Source: an uncultured Clostridia bacterium (GTDB lineage Bacteria; Bacillota; Clostridia; Peptostreptococcales; Anaerovoracaceae). From it: DNA of 64,000 nucleotides. The stretch spans positions 10,380-74,379 of the forward strand of contig CAKQOW010000004.1 of the NCBI GenBank assembly GCA_934256595.1, written 5' to 3'. The translations under genes and the position numbers were made by a program. Below, one piece after another: positions 49,624-57,515 of the stretch (within the stretch, counting starts at the first letter, position 1; each line of letters starts with the position of its first letter). Under the pieces are notes generated by a model that had not been told where the DNA came from, did no database searches, and was given only the letters and a program-made list of their open reading frames with translations.

Positions 49624-50619
49624 ATGATAAACAAGTATTATGATATGGATTGCAATTTCGGAATGTTAGACGGTAAGACAGTAGCAGTTATAGGCTTTGG
49701 AAGCCAGGGACACGCTCATGCAATGAACCTTGCAGAAAGCGGAGCAGACGTAGTGGTAGGTTTAAGACCGGGCTCATCACATACAGCAAAGGCTGAGGCT
49801 GCGGGACTTAAGGTTATGGATATCGAAGCGGCAGCAGAAGCAGGCGATGTAGTAATGATGCTGGTTCCCGATGAACTTGCTGCAAAGATTTACAACGAGC
49901 AGATTGCAAAGCATATGAAAGAGGGCGACGTACTTGCATTTGCACACGGCTTTAACATTCACTACAAACAGATTCAGCCGGCAGCTTACCTTGATGTAAT
50001 TATGATTGCGCCTAAGGGACCCGGACACACAGTAAGAAGCCAGTATGTTGAGGGCAAGGGAGTTCCAAGCCTTATCGCTGTTTATCAGGACGCTTCAGGC
50101 AAGGCTAAGGACTATGCGCTGGCATATGCTTCAGGCATCGGCGCAGGCAGAGCAGGTATCCTTGAAACAACTTTCAAAGAAGAAACAGAAACAGACCTTT
50201 TCGGCGAACAGGCTGTATTATGCGGCGGTGTTACAGAGCTTATGAAAGCAGGCTTTGATACACTGGTTGAAGCAGGCTACGCTCCTGAAATGGCATACTT
50301 TGAATGTATCCACGAAATGAAATTAATCGTTGACCTTATCAATGAGGGCGGCTTTGACAAGATGAGATACTCAATCTCAAATACAGCTGAATACGGCGAC
50401 TACAGAACAGGCAGACGCCTTATAACCGAAGAAACAAGAAAAGAAATGAAACAGGTTCTTACAGAAATCCAGGACGGTACTTTCGCAAGCGAATTCATTC
50501 AGGAATTCAATGCAGGCGGTAAGGCAAGATTCCTTGCAACAAGAAGAAAAGAAGCAGATCATCTGCTTTGCAGGGTAGGCGCAGAATTAAGAAAGATGAT
50601 GAGCTGGCTTAAGAAATAA
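49624..50619 (+). CDS. ilvC: Ketol-acid reductoisomerase
   Basis: A 331-residue class I enzyme. The NAD(P)H site is VIGFGSQGHAHAMNL with the cofactor-loop GLRPGSSHTAKAEAAG, then PKGPGHTVR and the metal-binding EETETDLFGEQAVLCGG. It converts acetolactate to the dihydroxy acid. The loop's Arg and Ser residues suggest NADPH use. AAAAGGAG precedes the start. Confidence 0.97.
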   Translation: MINKYYDMDCNFGMLDGKTVAVIGFGSQGHAHAMNLAESGADVVVGLRPGSSHTAKAEAAGLKVMDIEAAAEAGDVVMMLVPDELAAKIYNEQIAKHMKEGDVLAFAHGFNIHYKQIQPAAYLDVIMIAPKGPGHTVRSQYVEGKGVPSLIAVYQDASGKAKDYALAYASGIGAGRAGILETTFKEETETDLFGEQAVLCGGVTELMKAGFDTLVEAGYAPEMAYFECIHEMKLIVDLINEGGFDKMRYSISNTAEYGDYRTGRRLITEETRKEMKQVLTEIQDGTFASEFIQEFNAGGKARFLATRRKEADHLLCRVGAELRKMMSWLKK

Positions 50620-50630
50620 AGGAGAAAACA

Positions 50631-52295
50631 ATGACTTTAAGAAGCAGACAGGTCACAGAGGGCGTTGAAAAAGCCCCTATGAGAAGCTTATTCTATGCAA
50701 TGGGATATACAAAAGAGGAGCTGGAAAAACCACTGGTTGCAGTGGTTTCAGCTCACAGTGAAATAGTGCCGGGACATATGCACCTTGACAAGATTACAGA
50801 GGCAGTCAAGGCAGGCGTGCGCATGGCGGGAGGAACTCCGATAATGGTTCCTGCCATCGGCGTATGCGACGGTATTGCCATGGGACATATCGGTATGAAA
50901 TATTCGCTTGCAAGCCGCGAGCTTATAGCAGACAGCGTGGAAACTATGATTATGGCTCACGCCTTTGACGGAGCCGTGCTTGTTCCAAACTGCGACAAAA
51001 TCGTTCCAGGTATGGTTATGGCGGCTGTCAGAATGAACATTCCCGCAGTTGTATGCTCAGGCGGCCCTATGATGTCAGGACTTGTAGACGGCGTTGAAAC
51101 TAGCCTTTCCAAGATGTTTGAGGCGGTAGGCGCCAGAAAGGCGGGCATTATAGATGACGAGGGACTTCTGGAATACGAACAGAATGTATGTCCGGGCTGC
51201 GGTTCCTGCTCGGGAATGTATACCGCAAACAGTATGAACTGTCTGTGCGAGGCTATCGGAATTGCGCTTCCGGGAAACGGCAGCATACCGGCTGTTACAA
51301 GCAAGAGAATTATGCTTGCAAAGCATGCGGGTATGGCAGTTATGAACCTTATCGAAAACGACATCAGGGCAAGAGATATAATCACTGAGAAATCAGTAAG
51401 AAACGCTATAGCCTGCGATATGGCGCTGGGCTGCTCGTCAAACAGCGTGCTGCATCTTCTGGCTATTGCCAATGAGGCGGGACTTGATATCGACCTTAAC
51501 GTATTCAACGAGATAAGCAGTGTTACTCCTAACCTGTGCCATCTGGCGCCGGCAGGCGGAACTCATATGCATGATCTTAACAATGGCGGCGGAGTTCCTG
51601 CGGTAATGGCTCAGCTTGCCTCAAAGGGACTGATAGATACAGAGCTTCCTACGGTAACAGGCAAAACTGTGGGAGAGAACATTGCAGATGCCAGAATATT
51701 AAATAACGAAGCAATCAGACCTATAGACAATCCGTACAGTGAAACCGGCGGAATAGCAATTCTGTGGGGCAACATCGCAAAGGACGGCTGCGTTGTCAAG
51801 AGAAGCGCGGTGGCGCCTGAAATGCTGGTACATTCAGGACCTGCCAGAGTATTTGACAGTGAAGAGGACGCAATAGCTGCAATATATGCAGGCGATATCA
51901 GGGACGGACAGGTGGTCGTAATCAGATACGAGGGTCCGAAAGGCGGTCCGGGAATGAGAGAAATGCTCAACCCTACAAGCGCACTTGCAGGCATGGGTCT
52001 TGACAGGACAGTAGCTCTCATAACCGACGGCAGGTTCAGCGGCGCCAGCAGAGGCGCGTCAATAGGACACGTAAGTCCTGAGGCGGCAGACGGCGGTCTG
52101 ATCGGGCTTGTTCAGGAGGGAGATATCATAGATATAGATATTCCTTCATATTCAATAAATGTCAGAGTTTCAGATGAAGAATTTGAAAACAGAAAGAAAA
52201 CTTATGTAAAACCTGAGCCTAAAGTAAAGGGCGGGTGGCTTGAGAGATATTCAAGACTTGTATCATCTGCCAATACAGGCGCAGTTCTTAAATAG
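50631..52295 (+). CDS. ilvD: Dihydroxy-acid dehydratase
   Basis: A 554-residue Fe-S dehydratase. Cluster cysteines lie in VPNCDKIVPGM and VCPGCGSCSGMYTANSMNCL; the C-terminal DGRFSGASRG is conserved. It makes the 2-oxoacids that are substrates for IlvE and, for 2-oxoisovalerate, LeuA. It starts 11 bp after ilvC. Confidence 0.97.
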   Translation: MTLRSRQVTEGVEKAPMRSLFYAMGYTKEELEKPLVAVVSAHSEIVPGHMHLDKITEAVKAGVRMAGGTPIMVPAIGVCDGIAMGHIGMKYSLASRELIADSVETMIMAHAFDGAVLVPNCDKIVPGMVMAAVRMNIPAVVCSGGPMMSGLVDGVETSLSKMFEAVGARKAGIIDDEGLLEYEQNVCPGCGSCSGMYTANSMNCLCEAIGIALPGNGSIPAVTSKRIMLAKHAGMAVMNLIENDIRARDIITEKSVRNAIACDMALGCSSNSVLHLLAIANEAGLDIDLNVFNEISSVTPNLCHLAPAGGTHMHDLNNGGGVPAVMAQLASKGLIDTELPTVTGKTVGENIADARILNNEAIRPIDNPYSETGGIAILWGNIAKDGCVVKRSAVAPEMLVHSGPARVFDSEEDAIAAIYAGDIRDGQVVVIRYEGPKGGPGMREMLNPTSALAGMGLDRTVALITDGRFSGASRGASIGHVSPEAADGGLIGLVQEGDIIDIDIPSYSINVRVSDEEFENRKKTYVKPEPKVKGGWLERYSRLVSSANTGAVLK

Positions 52296-52315
52296 ACGGA
52301 AAAGAGGACAAAGAG

Positions 52316-53386
52316 ATGAGTAATAGATTTAGTGTAGAGTTAACCAAAAATCCAAAGCAGAAGCCGGATCCGGACAGCCTCAGATTCGGTACAGTTTTTA
52401 CAGATCATATGTTTGTTATGGATTATGATCCCGAAAACGGCTGGCATGACGGCAAAATAGTTCCTTACGGTCCTTTAGCTCTTGATCCTGCAACAGTGGT
52501 TTTCCATTACGGACAGGAAATGTTCGAGGGTCTTAAGGCTTACAAGACCAAAGAGGGCAAGGTTCAGCTTTTCAGACCTGATATGAATGCAAAGAGAACC
52601 AACAGCACCAACAAGAGAATGTGCATACCGCAGATTGATGAGCAGGTTTATATTGATGCAATCAAAGAGCTTGTTGCGGTAGATAAGGACTGGATACCTC
52701 AGAAACCGGATACAGCGCTGTATATCAGACCGTTTATCATCGGTACGGACAAATTCTTAGGTGTTGCGGCTTCAAATACATACAAATTTATTATAATACT
52801 CAGTCCTGTAGGACCGTACTATGAAAGCGGACTTGCCCCTACCAGAATTTATGTTGAAAACGAGTTCGTAAGATCAGCTCCGGGCGGTACAGGCTATGCA
52901 AAAATCGGAGGCAACTATGCGGCTGCAATGATAGCCGAGCAGAAGGCTCACGATATGGGATACGATCAGGTACTGTGGCTTGATGCCAAAGAGGGCAAAT
53001 ACGTAGAAGAAATCGGTACATCAAATGCATTCTTCAAGATTGACGGAGAGCTTTATACAGCTCCGCTTGAGGGCACAATCCTTCCGGGTATCACAAGAGA
53101 CTCTATGATAACCGTAATGAAGGACTGGGGCTACAAGGTAAATGAAGTGAGGTTTACTATAGAAGATGTATTCAAGGCATCAGAGGAAGGCAGACTTGAA
53201 GAGATATTTGCAACAGGTACGGCTGCTGTAATATCACCGGTAGGAGAGCTTTACTGGAACGACAGGCATATTGTTATAAACAACAATGAAATCGGAGAGC
53301 TGTCACAGAAGCTTTACGATGAGCTTTACGGAATTCAGACAGGAGAGAAAGCCGATACAAGAGGCTGGATCGTCCCTGTAGAATAA
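52316..53386 (+). CDS. ilvE: Branched-chain amino acid aminotransferase
   Basis: A 356-residue fold-type IV PLP enzyme of the long BCAT2-like form. Landmarks are HYGQEMFEGLKAYKT, RPDMNAKRTN, GTGYAKIGGNYAAAM with the PLP lysine in the adjacent region, VEEIGTSNAFF and EGTILPGITRDS. It ends the operon; any 2-oxo acid made by the oxidoreductase operon could also feed it. Confidence 0.96.
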   Translation: MSNRFSVELTKNPKQKPDPDSLRFGTVFTDHMFVMDYDPENGWHDGKIVPYGPLALDPATVVFHYGQEMFEGLKAYKTKEGKVQLFRPDMNAKRTNSTNKRMCIPQIDEQVYIDAIKELVAVDKDWIPQKPDTALYIRPFIIGTDKFLGVAASNTYKFIIILSPVGPYYESGLAPTRIYVENEFVRSAPGGTGYAKIGGNYAAAMIAEQKAHDMGYDQVLWLDAKEGKYVEEIGTSNAFFKIDGELYTAPLEGTILPGITRDSMITVMKDWGYKVNEVRFTIEDVFKASEEGRLEEIFATGTAAVISPVGELYWNDRHIVINNNEIGELSQKLYDELYGIQTGEKADTRGWIVPVE

Positions 53387-53402
53387 AAGAATATATATAC
53401 TG

Positions 53403-53439
53403 ACAGACAGGCAGAACCGAAAGGTTCTGTCTGTTTTTG
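53403..53439 (+). terminator. Terminator of the ilv operon
   Basis: ACAGACAGGCAGAACC-gaaa-GGTTCTGTCTGT followed by TTTTTGG; the loop is a GNRA tetraloop. Confidence 0.9.
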
Positions 53440-53545
53440 GAGAAAAACTTTTGCCGGTCTGAAATCTCATTTTTGTCAAGTGGGACGCTGCAAATGTTTA
53501 AATATCAACGGATTGAGGAGATTACAGAAAAAAATAAAAAAGGAA

Positions 53546-53664
53546 TTGACTGTAAAAACGGGGTGTAGTAAAATGGTAGCATAGAAAAATTGTAAAGACG
53601 CACAGATAAGCCGTTTAGGCTGAATTGATTTTCAGCTTAAGCGGTTTTTTGCTGTGCGTTTTTT
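53546..53664 (+). ncRNA. Promoter plus nested double terminator: possible sRNA or attenuated leader
   Basis: TTGACT (53546-53551), 17 bp, TAAAAT (53569-53574) predicts a start near 53581. The next 80 bases form a 17-bp hairpin (about 53607-53646, arms AAGCCGTTTAGGCTGAA and its partner) ending in T6. An outer ACGCACAG/CTGTGCGT pair (53598-53605, 53652-53659), also ending in T6, encloses it. Most transcripts should end here, 36 bases before the Rpn-like gene. This could be a stable small RNA or a leader that limits expression of that gene. Confidence 0.5.
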
Positions 53665-53699
53665 GCTTTCTGAAAACAAAAAGAAAAGGAGAAATAAAA

Positions 53700-54587
53700 A
53701 TGAACAAGAGAAAACGAAAAAAGAAGAAACAAACTAAGAAAAAACAAAATGAAAGCACACAGAACAAGGAAGATTTCAGACCGTTTACAAATGACTTTGT
53801 ATTCGCTCTGGTAATGAGGGACCCCGGTATCTGCAAAGGAATTGTAGAGCTTATACTTCCCGATGAGGAAATAGGAGAAGTGAAAATAGCAACGGCAGAT
53901 AATTCCCTGCTTGACAATGCAAAGGAGCCGGAGGTAGTACCGCAGGCAAGCCTTGATTTCGGAAAAGATATGCGCGGAGTGAGATTTGACGCATATGTAA
54001 AAACCGCAAATGAATGGATTGATATTGAAATGCAGACAACCAATAAGCATGATATTGAGAAGAGGAGCAGATATTATCAGGTTCTCATGGACACTGACTG
54101 CCTTGAAAAAGGCAGTAAATTCAAGGATCTGAAAACCACCTATGTCGTGTTTATATGCACATTTGACTACTTCAGCCTTGATGAGCCGATATATGTTGTG
54201 GAAAGCTATATTCGCAAGAACAACTTGCATTTTGATGACGGGACAAGTAAAATATTATTGAATACAAAATGCTCTCCGGCTAAGGTGCCGGAGAAGCTGA
54301 GGGCATTTTATGCATATATAAATGACCCGGCTAAGGTAGGGAGTAAACTGATTGAAGATATTAATGAACGTGTTGAAGAATACAATACAAAGGAATGGAG
54401 GGAGAAATTCGTGACATTAGAATATATGATTGCTGAAGCAAAAGAGGAAGGTCTTGCAGAGGGTGAGGCTTCCGGCAGAGCAGAGCGTGAGATTGAGATG
54501 GCTAGGGCAATGAAAGAGAAGAAGTATTCTATTGATGAAATATCAGAACTGACAGGACTGTCTGCAGAGGAGATAGAGAAGCTATAG
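53700..54587 (+). CDS. Rpn-family/PD-(D/E)XK nuclease family transposase-like protein
   Basis: A 295-residue protein. The first 25 residues are almost all Lys/Arg/Gln. The nuclease-like core follows: FRPFTNDFVFALVMRDP, GVRFDAYVKTANEWIDIEMQT (the D...E-x-Q catalytic part) and RSRYYQVLMD. The C-terminal 40 residues (GEASGRAEREIEMARAMKE onward) are a helical tail with a short HTH-like end (SIDEISELTGLSAEEIEKL). Relatives in the Rpn group promote horizontal gene transfer as nucleases. The start at 53700 follows AAAAGGAGAAATAAAA. The tail is shared with the broken copy at 55287. Confidence 0.8.
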   Translation: MNKRKRKKKKQTKKKQNESTQNKEDFRPFTNDFVFALVMRDPGICKGIVELILPDEEIGEVKIATADNSLLDNAKEPEVVPQASLDFGKDMRGVRFDAYVKTANEWIDIEMQTTNKHDIEKRSRYYQVLMDTDCLEKGSKFKDLKTTYVVFICTFDYFSLDEPIYVVESYIRKNNLHFDDGTSKILLNTKCSPAKVPEKLRAFYAYINDPAKVGSKLIEDINERVEEYNTKEWREKFVTLEYMIAEAKEEGLAEGEASGRAEREIEMARAMKEKKYSIDEISELTGLSAEEIEKL

Positions 54588-54812
54588 TAAAGTACATTGA
54601 TTAAGGTATTTAATTCACAGTACAACTGAAATTAAAGGAAGCTGCATACCTTATGGCAGGGTATTCGGCTTCCTGCTTTTTTATTTGTTTGTAAGAGAGG
54701 AGTTATGAATAATAACCGCGGGAGCAAGGTACATTATTCAGGTTAATTATATAACCCTGAGATTTCCTGATTACGGACAGATAATACAAAGCAACTCGCA
54801 TAAGGAGCTGCT
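54588..54812 (+). repeat. Shared intergenic cassette, copy 1 (matches 56392-56618)
   Basis: From the Rpn stop to the convergent XRE gene the sequence is over 85% identical to 56392-56618. It includes a terminator AGGAAGC/GCTTCCT with inner ATACC/GGTAT pairs (54637-54676) followed by a T run. A second hairpin near 54791-54815 lies at the XRE 3' end. Confidence 0.85.
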
Positions 54813-54813
54813 T

Positions 54814-55082
54814 TTAATCTTTTTTGAACTCATAAATAATATTGCAGACTATATCCTTCTGATCCGGTGTAAGAGAAACCCATGAGTCAAACATATCCTT
54901 CTGCTCAGGGGTTAGATGTACCATAGTCTGATTATCAGCAAAGAACTGGGCTAAGGTAATGCCAAAAGCATTGCATATGGACTCCAGTGTTACAACCGAA
55001 GGTACCGTATTCCTGCTCCTCATATTTGCAATGGTAGAAGATGAAAGCTTTGAATTCTGAGCCAGCTTGTAGTCGCTCCGTT
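54814..55082 (-). pseudogene. XRE-family regulator, 5'-truncated
   Basis: On the reverse strand the frame reads R-S-D-Y-K-L-A-Q-N-S-K-L-S-S-S-T then MRSRNTVPSVVTLESICNAF to the end, nearly identical to the intact XRE protein at 56620. The first about 17 residues (MDVLKRLDDLMKERGW) are replaced by unrelated A-rich sequence with a stop. An internal ATG at 55023 could give only a 69-residue fragment without most of the HTH. Confidence 0.8.
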
Positions 55083-55188
55083 TTTTTTCAGGACTCGAAT
55101 AATATGTAAAAAAGCGCTGGAATGTTGTAAATTTTACATTGGATTGGGAAAATAAAATATTAATACTAAAAAATAGAAAATATATATA

Positions 55189-55217
55189 TTGACACGTTAT
55201 GCACTTGAGGGTAATAT
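55189..55217 (+). promoter_or_regulatory. Promoter of the broken Rpn-like gene
   Basis: TTGACA (55189-55194), 17 bp, TAATAT (55212-55217). Confidence 0.6.
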
Positions 55218-55529
55218 ATAGCTATGGATTACGTAACCAAATTATTGAATAAATACATTTATCAAGGAATTAGAGAGGGCAAGACAATGAGTATAGCGAA
55301 GGATATAAAGGCATATATTGCAGAACAGTTTACAACAACAAGAAGAAAATATTTCAGCTTTACTGACGACTATGTCTTTAAAGCAGTATTCGGGCAGGAT
55401 AATGACAGGTCAAAGGAGGCGCTGATATTACTTCTCAATACAATACTCGACAGGAAAGACGACCCTATAACACGTATCAGAATACTTAACCCTATAATCA
55501 TAGGTCAAAGTGACGCCAGCAAGGGAGGC

Positions 55530-55614
55530 ATTTGCCGTAGAGTACCACGCACTGAAGTGCTGTACTCCTGACAGAGGACCTGCCACAGCTCGTACCTCGC
55601 TGGGCTAGGTCTCT
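55530..55614 (+). mobile_element. Small hairpin insertion A in the Rpn-like gene
   Basis: About 85 nt that do not fit the protein. They fold into GAGTAC-cacGCACT/AGTGCtGTACTC and a longer hairpin built on AGAG-ACCT and AGGT-CTCT with inner CAGC/GCTG. No coding potential. Paired end hairpins and no visible target duplication recall non-autonomous palindrome-associated elements related to IS200/IS605. Confidence 0.5.
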
Positions 55615-55881
55615 CTGGATATTATGGCGGAAACACAGAACGGCCTTATACTTGATATCGAAGCGCAGTCAGGTAAATTCAAGGAGTACTCCAACAGAGC
55701 GCTTCGCTATGCCAATGCACTGCTGGAAAAGTCATTGAAGCACGGTGATCCATATGGTAAAATGGAAAAAAGTATAGTTGTAACAATAGCAGACGGCAAG
55801 CCCTATATGGCTGCTGACAAACTGCATTGTATATTTGATATCAGGGAGAGAGAAGCCGGAGTGCCAATGACGGACAGGCTA

Positions 55882-55953
55882 ACACTACGTTCCAACAGAC
55901 AAGCTGTTGCTGTCCGTTTTGCCTAGCCAAGCATAGCTTGGGGCAAAAAGGCG
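55882..55953 (+). mobile_element. Small hairpin insertion B in the Rpn-like gene
   Basis: A 72-nt insertion, an exact multiple of three but with an in-frame TAG. It has AACAG/CTGTT with a CTGTCCGT that is complementary to host ACGGACAG (55870-55877) just upstream, then TTTTGCC-CCAAGC/GCTTGG-GGCAAAA. The two-hairpin layout is the same as insertion A although the sequences differ. Confidence 0.5.
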
Positions 55954-56391
55954 GAATTTCATTGCGTGCAGCTGGGCTTTGTAGATGAAACAAAGCCTGT
56001 GTCTGAGCTTACCCCTTTGGAACTTGTTGCAGCATATCTTAAATATGCTGCGGACGAGGATAAGGCTGGGTATACCAGTGAACTCCTTGAATATGGAGAG
56101 GGAGTTATAGATATGGCAGAGAATATATTCAGAGATGTTACCCTTGATGAGAGGGCTTGGATTGAGAAAAGGTCAAGAGAGCTGGCGGAGCATACCCGCG
56201 CCAGTGAGATGCTTCAGGCAAGAGAGGAAGCTATGGAACAAGGTCTTGAACAAGGCAGGATTGAAGGAGAGGCTTCCGGCAGAGCGGAGCGTGAGATTGA
56301 GATGGCTAAGGCCATGAAGAATAAAGATTATTCCATTGCTGAGATATCAGAGCTGACAGGTTTATCAGTAGAGGAAATAGAGAAGTTATAG

Positions 56392-56618
56392 TAAAGTACA
56401 TTGATTAAGGTATTTAATTCACAGTTCAACTGAAATTAAAGGAAGCTGCATACCTTATGGCAGGGTATTCGGCTTCCTGTTTTTTATTTGTTTGTAAGAG
56501 AGGAACTGTGAATAATAACTGCGGGAGCAAGGTACATTATTCAGGTTGATTATATAACATACAGTATTATGGATTAAGGTGTTCGGACAAAAGAAGCAAC
56601 TCATATAAGGGAGCTGCT
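56392..56618 (+). repeat. Shared intergenic cassette, copy 2 (matches 54588-54812)
   Basis: The same terminator and XRE-end hairpin order as copy 1, with scattered substitutions. The match extends left into the last about 110 bases of the Rpn gene and right through the XRE gene. Confidence 0.85.
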
Positions 56619-56619
56619 T

Positions 56620-56934
56620 CTATTCTTCTTTTTTGAATTCGTAAATAATGTTAGAAACTATATTCTTCTGATCGGGTGTAAGAGCAACCCATGAATCAAA
56701 CATATCCTTCTGTTCAGGAGTTAGATGCACCATAGTCTGGTTATCAGCAAAAAACTGGGCTAAGGTAATGCCAAAAGCATTGCATATGGACTCAAGAGTT
56801 ACAACTGAAGGAACCGTATTCCTGCTCCTTATATTTGCAATGGTGGAAGATGAAAGTTTTGAATTCTGAGCCAGCCGGTAGTCGCTCCAGCCGCGTTCTT
56901 TCATTAAATCATCTAATCTTTTAAGAACATCCAT
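56620..56934 (-). CDS. XRE-family helix-turn-helix protein
   Basis: A 104-residue regulator. The HTH spans residues about 8-60 (LDDLMKERGWSDYRLAQ, KLSSSTIANIRSRNTVPSVVTLESICNAFGIT), followed by a tail with MVHLTPEQKDMFDSWVALTPDQ. AAAAGGAG lies about 13 bases before the ATG. It converges on the Rpn-like pseudogene and is part of the duplicated cassette. Pairing with a nuclease gene in both copies hints at a control or immunity role. Confidence 0.85.
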   Translation of the reverse strand: MDVLKRLDDLMKERGWSDYRLAQNSKLSSSTIANIRSRNTVPSVVTLESICNAFGITLAQFFADNQTMVHLTPEQKDMFDSWVALTPDQKNIVSNIIYEFKKEE

Positions 56935-57515
56935 ATAGGTAAAAATCTCCTTTTACATATATTTTATTGTCGAATATTGGCATAAAATAGTGTTATTTTG
57001 TAACAAATGTGTTGCTCAAGTGAACATTATGTGTTAAAATAATACCGATATGTGACAAGATACACATATTTTCAACAATTAAAGACAACAGGCGGATACA
57101 GTTCAGATGAATTATACGGACTAACGAATCTTCTTATGCAGCCACCTTGTTCGGGGGTTTATGGACAGGGCATCAGGCAGCGGGAGCTTTGCGGTTATCT
57201 GCCGGTAACAGAGTTTTTGGAGGGTGCTTTATTTAAATCAAGCGGGGACGCTGCAGGCAGCAGCAATGTGTGATACATATTACACCGGATTAAGGATTAA
57301 TTGCAAAGACAGCAGGATAACTGCTGTGATTTGAAGTCCGTTTTTGCGTGGGCTAAATAATGCAACGGTACCTGTTCAAAAGTATTCAGGATATAGGTAA
57401 AGAGGGAGGTGAATCTGTTTTGAATAGGGGAGATTTCCCGAACAATGCAGGGAAGTCTGTAAATTAGTATATGTAATACATAAACAGTAAATTAACTGTG
57501 GAAAAGGAGAAAGAA
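56935..57515 (+). other. Long gene-free region upstream of the first surface protein
   Basis: No convincing gene. A promoter TTGCTC, 17 bp, TAAAAT lies near 57011-57039, which would give a leader of about 470 bases. Inside are a perfect hairpin ACAGCAG-gataa-CTGCTGT (57312-57330) and a stem AGATTTCCC/GGGAAGTCT (about 57429-57457). I do not recognise a riboswitch class; the c-di-GMP motif seen before the second surface protein is absent. An open frame at 57052-57273 lacks a ribosome binding site. Confidence 0.4.

Larger units (their letters stand above)
55287..56391 (+). pseudogene. Rpn/PD-(D/E)XK nuclease-like gene broken by two hairpin insertions
   Basis: Three pieces make one family member. 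Piece 1 (55287 to about 55529) starts MSIAKDIKAYIAEQF with YFSFTDDYVFKAVFGQDND. Piece 2 (about 55615-55881) holds LDIMAETQNGLILDIEAQSG, the catalytic part, and YSNRALRYANALL. Piece 3 (55954-56391) runs from EFHCVQLGFVDETKP to the same helical tail as the 53700 gene. Insertions of about 85 and 72 nt separate them; the first shifts the frame and the second brings a stop. The head differs from the intact gene, so only the tail is shared. Confidence 0.8.

Noticed and set aside
55530..55953. Programmed translational bypassing across the two hairpin insertions
   Set aside because: No matched take-off and landing codons are evident and the duplicated neighbour shows decay. A pseudogene with small insertions is simpler.
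57052..57273. A 73-codon frame upstream of the first surface protein
   Set aside because: There is no ribosome binding site, the sequence is not protein-like, and it starts at the predicted transcription start. Treated as part of the leader.
57290..57460. A c-di-GMP, cobalamin or other known riboswitch before the first surface protein
   Set aside because: The conserved words of these classes (such as GGGACGCAAAGC or GCCACTG) are not present.
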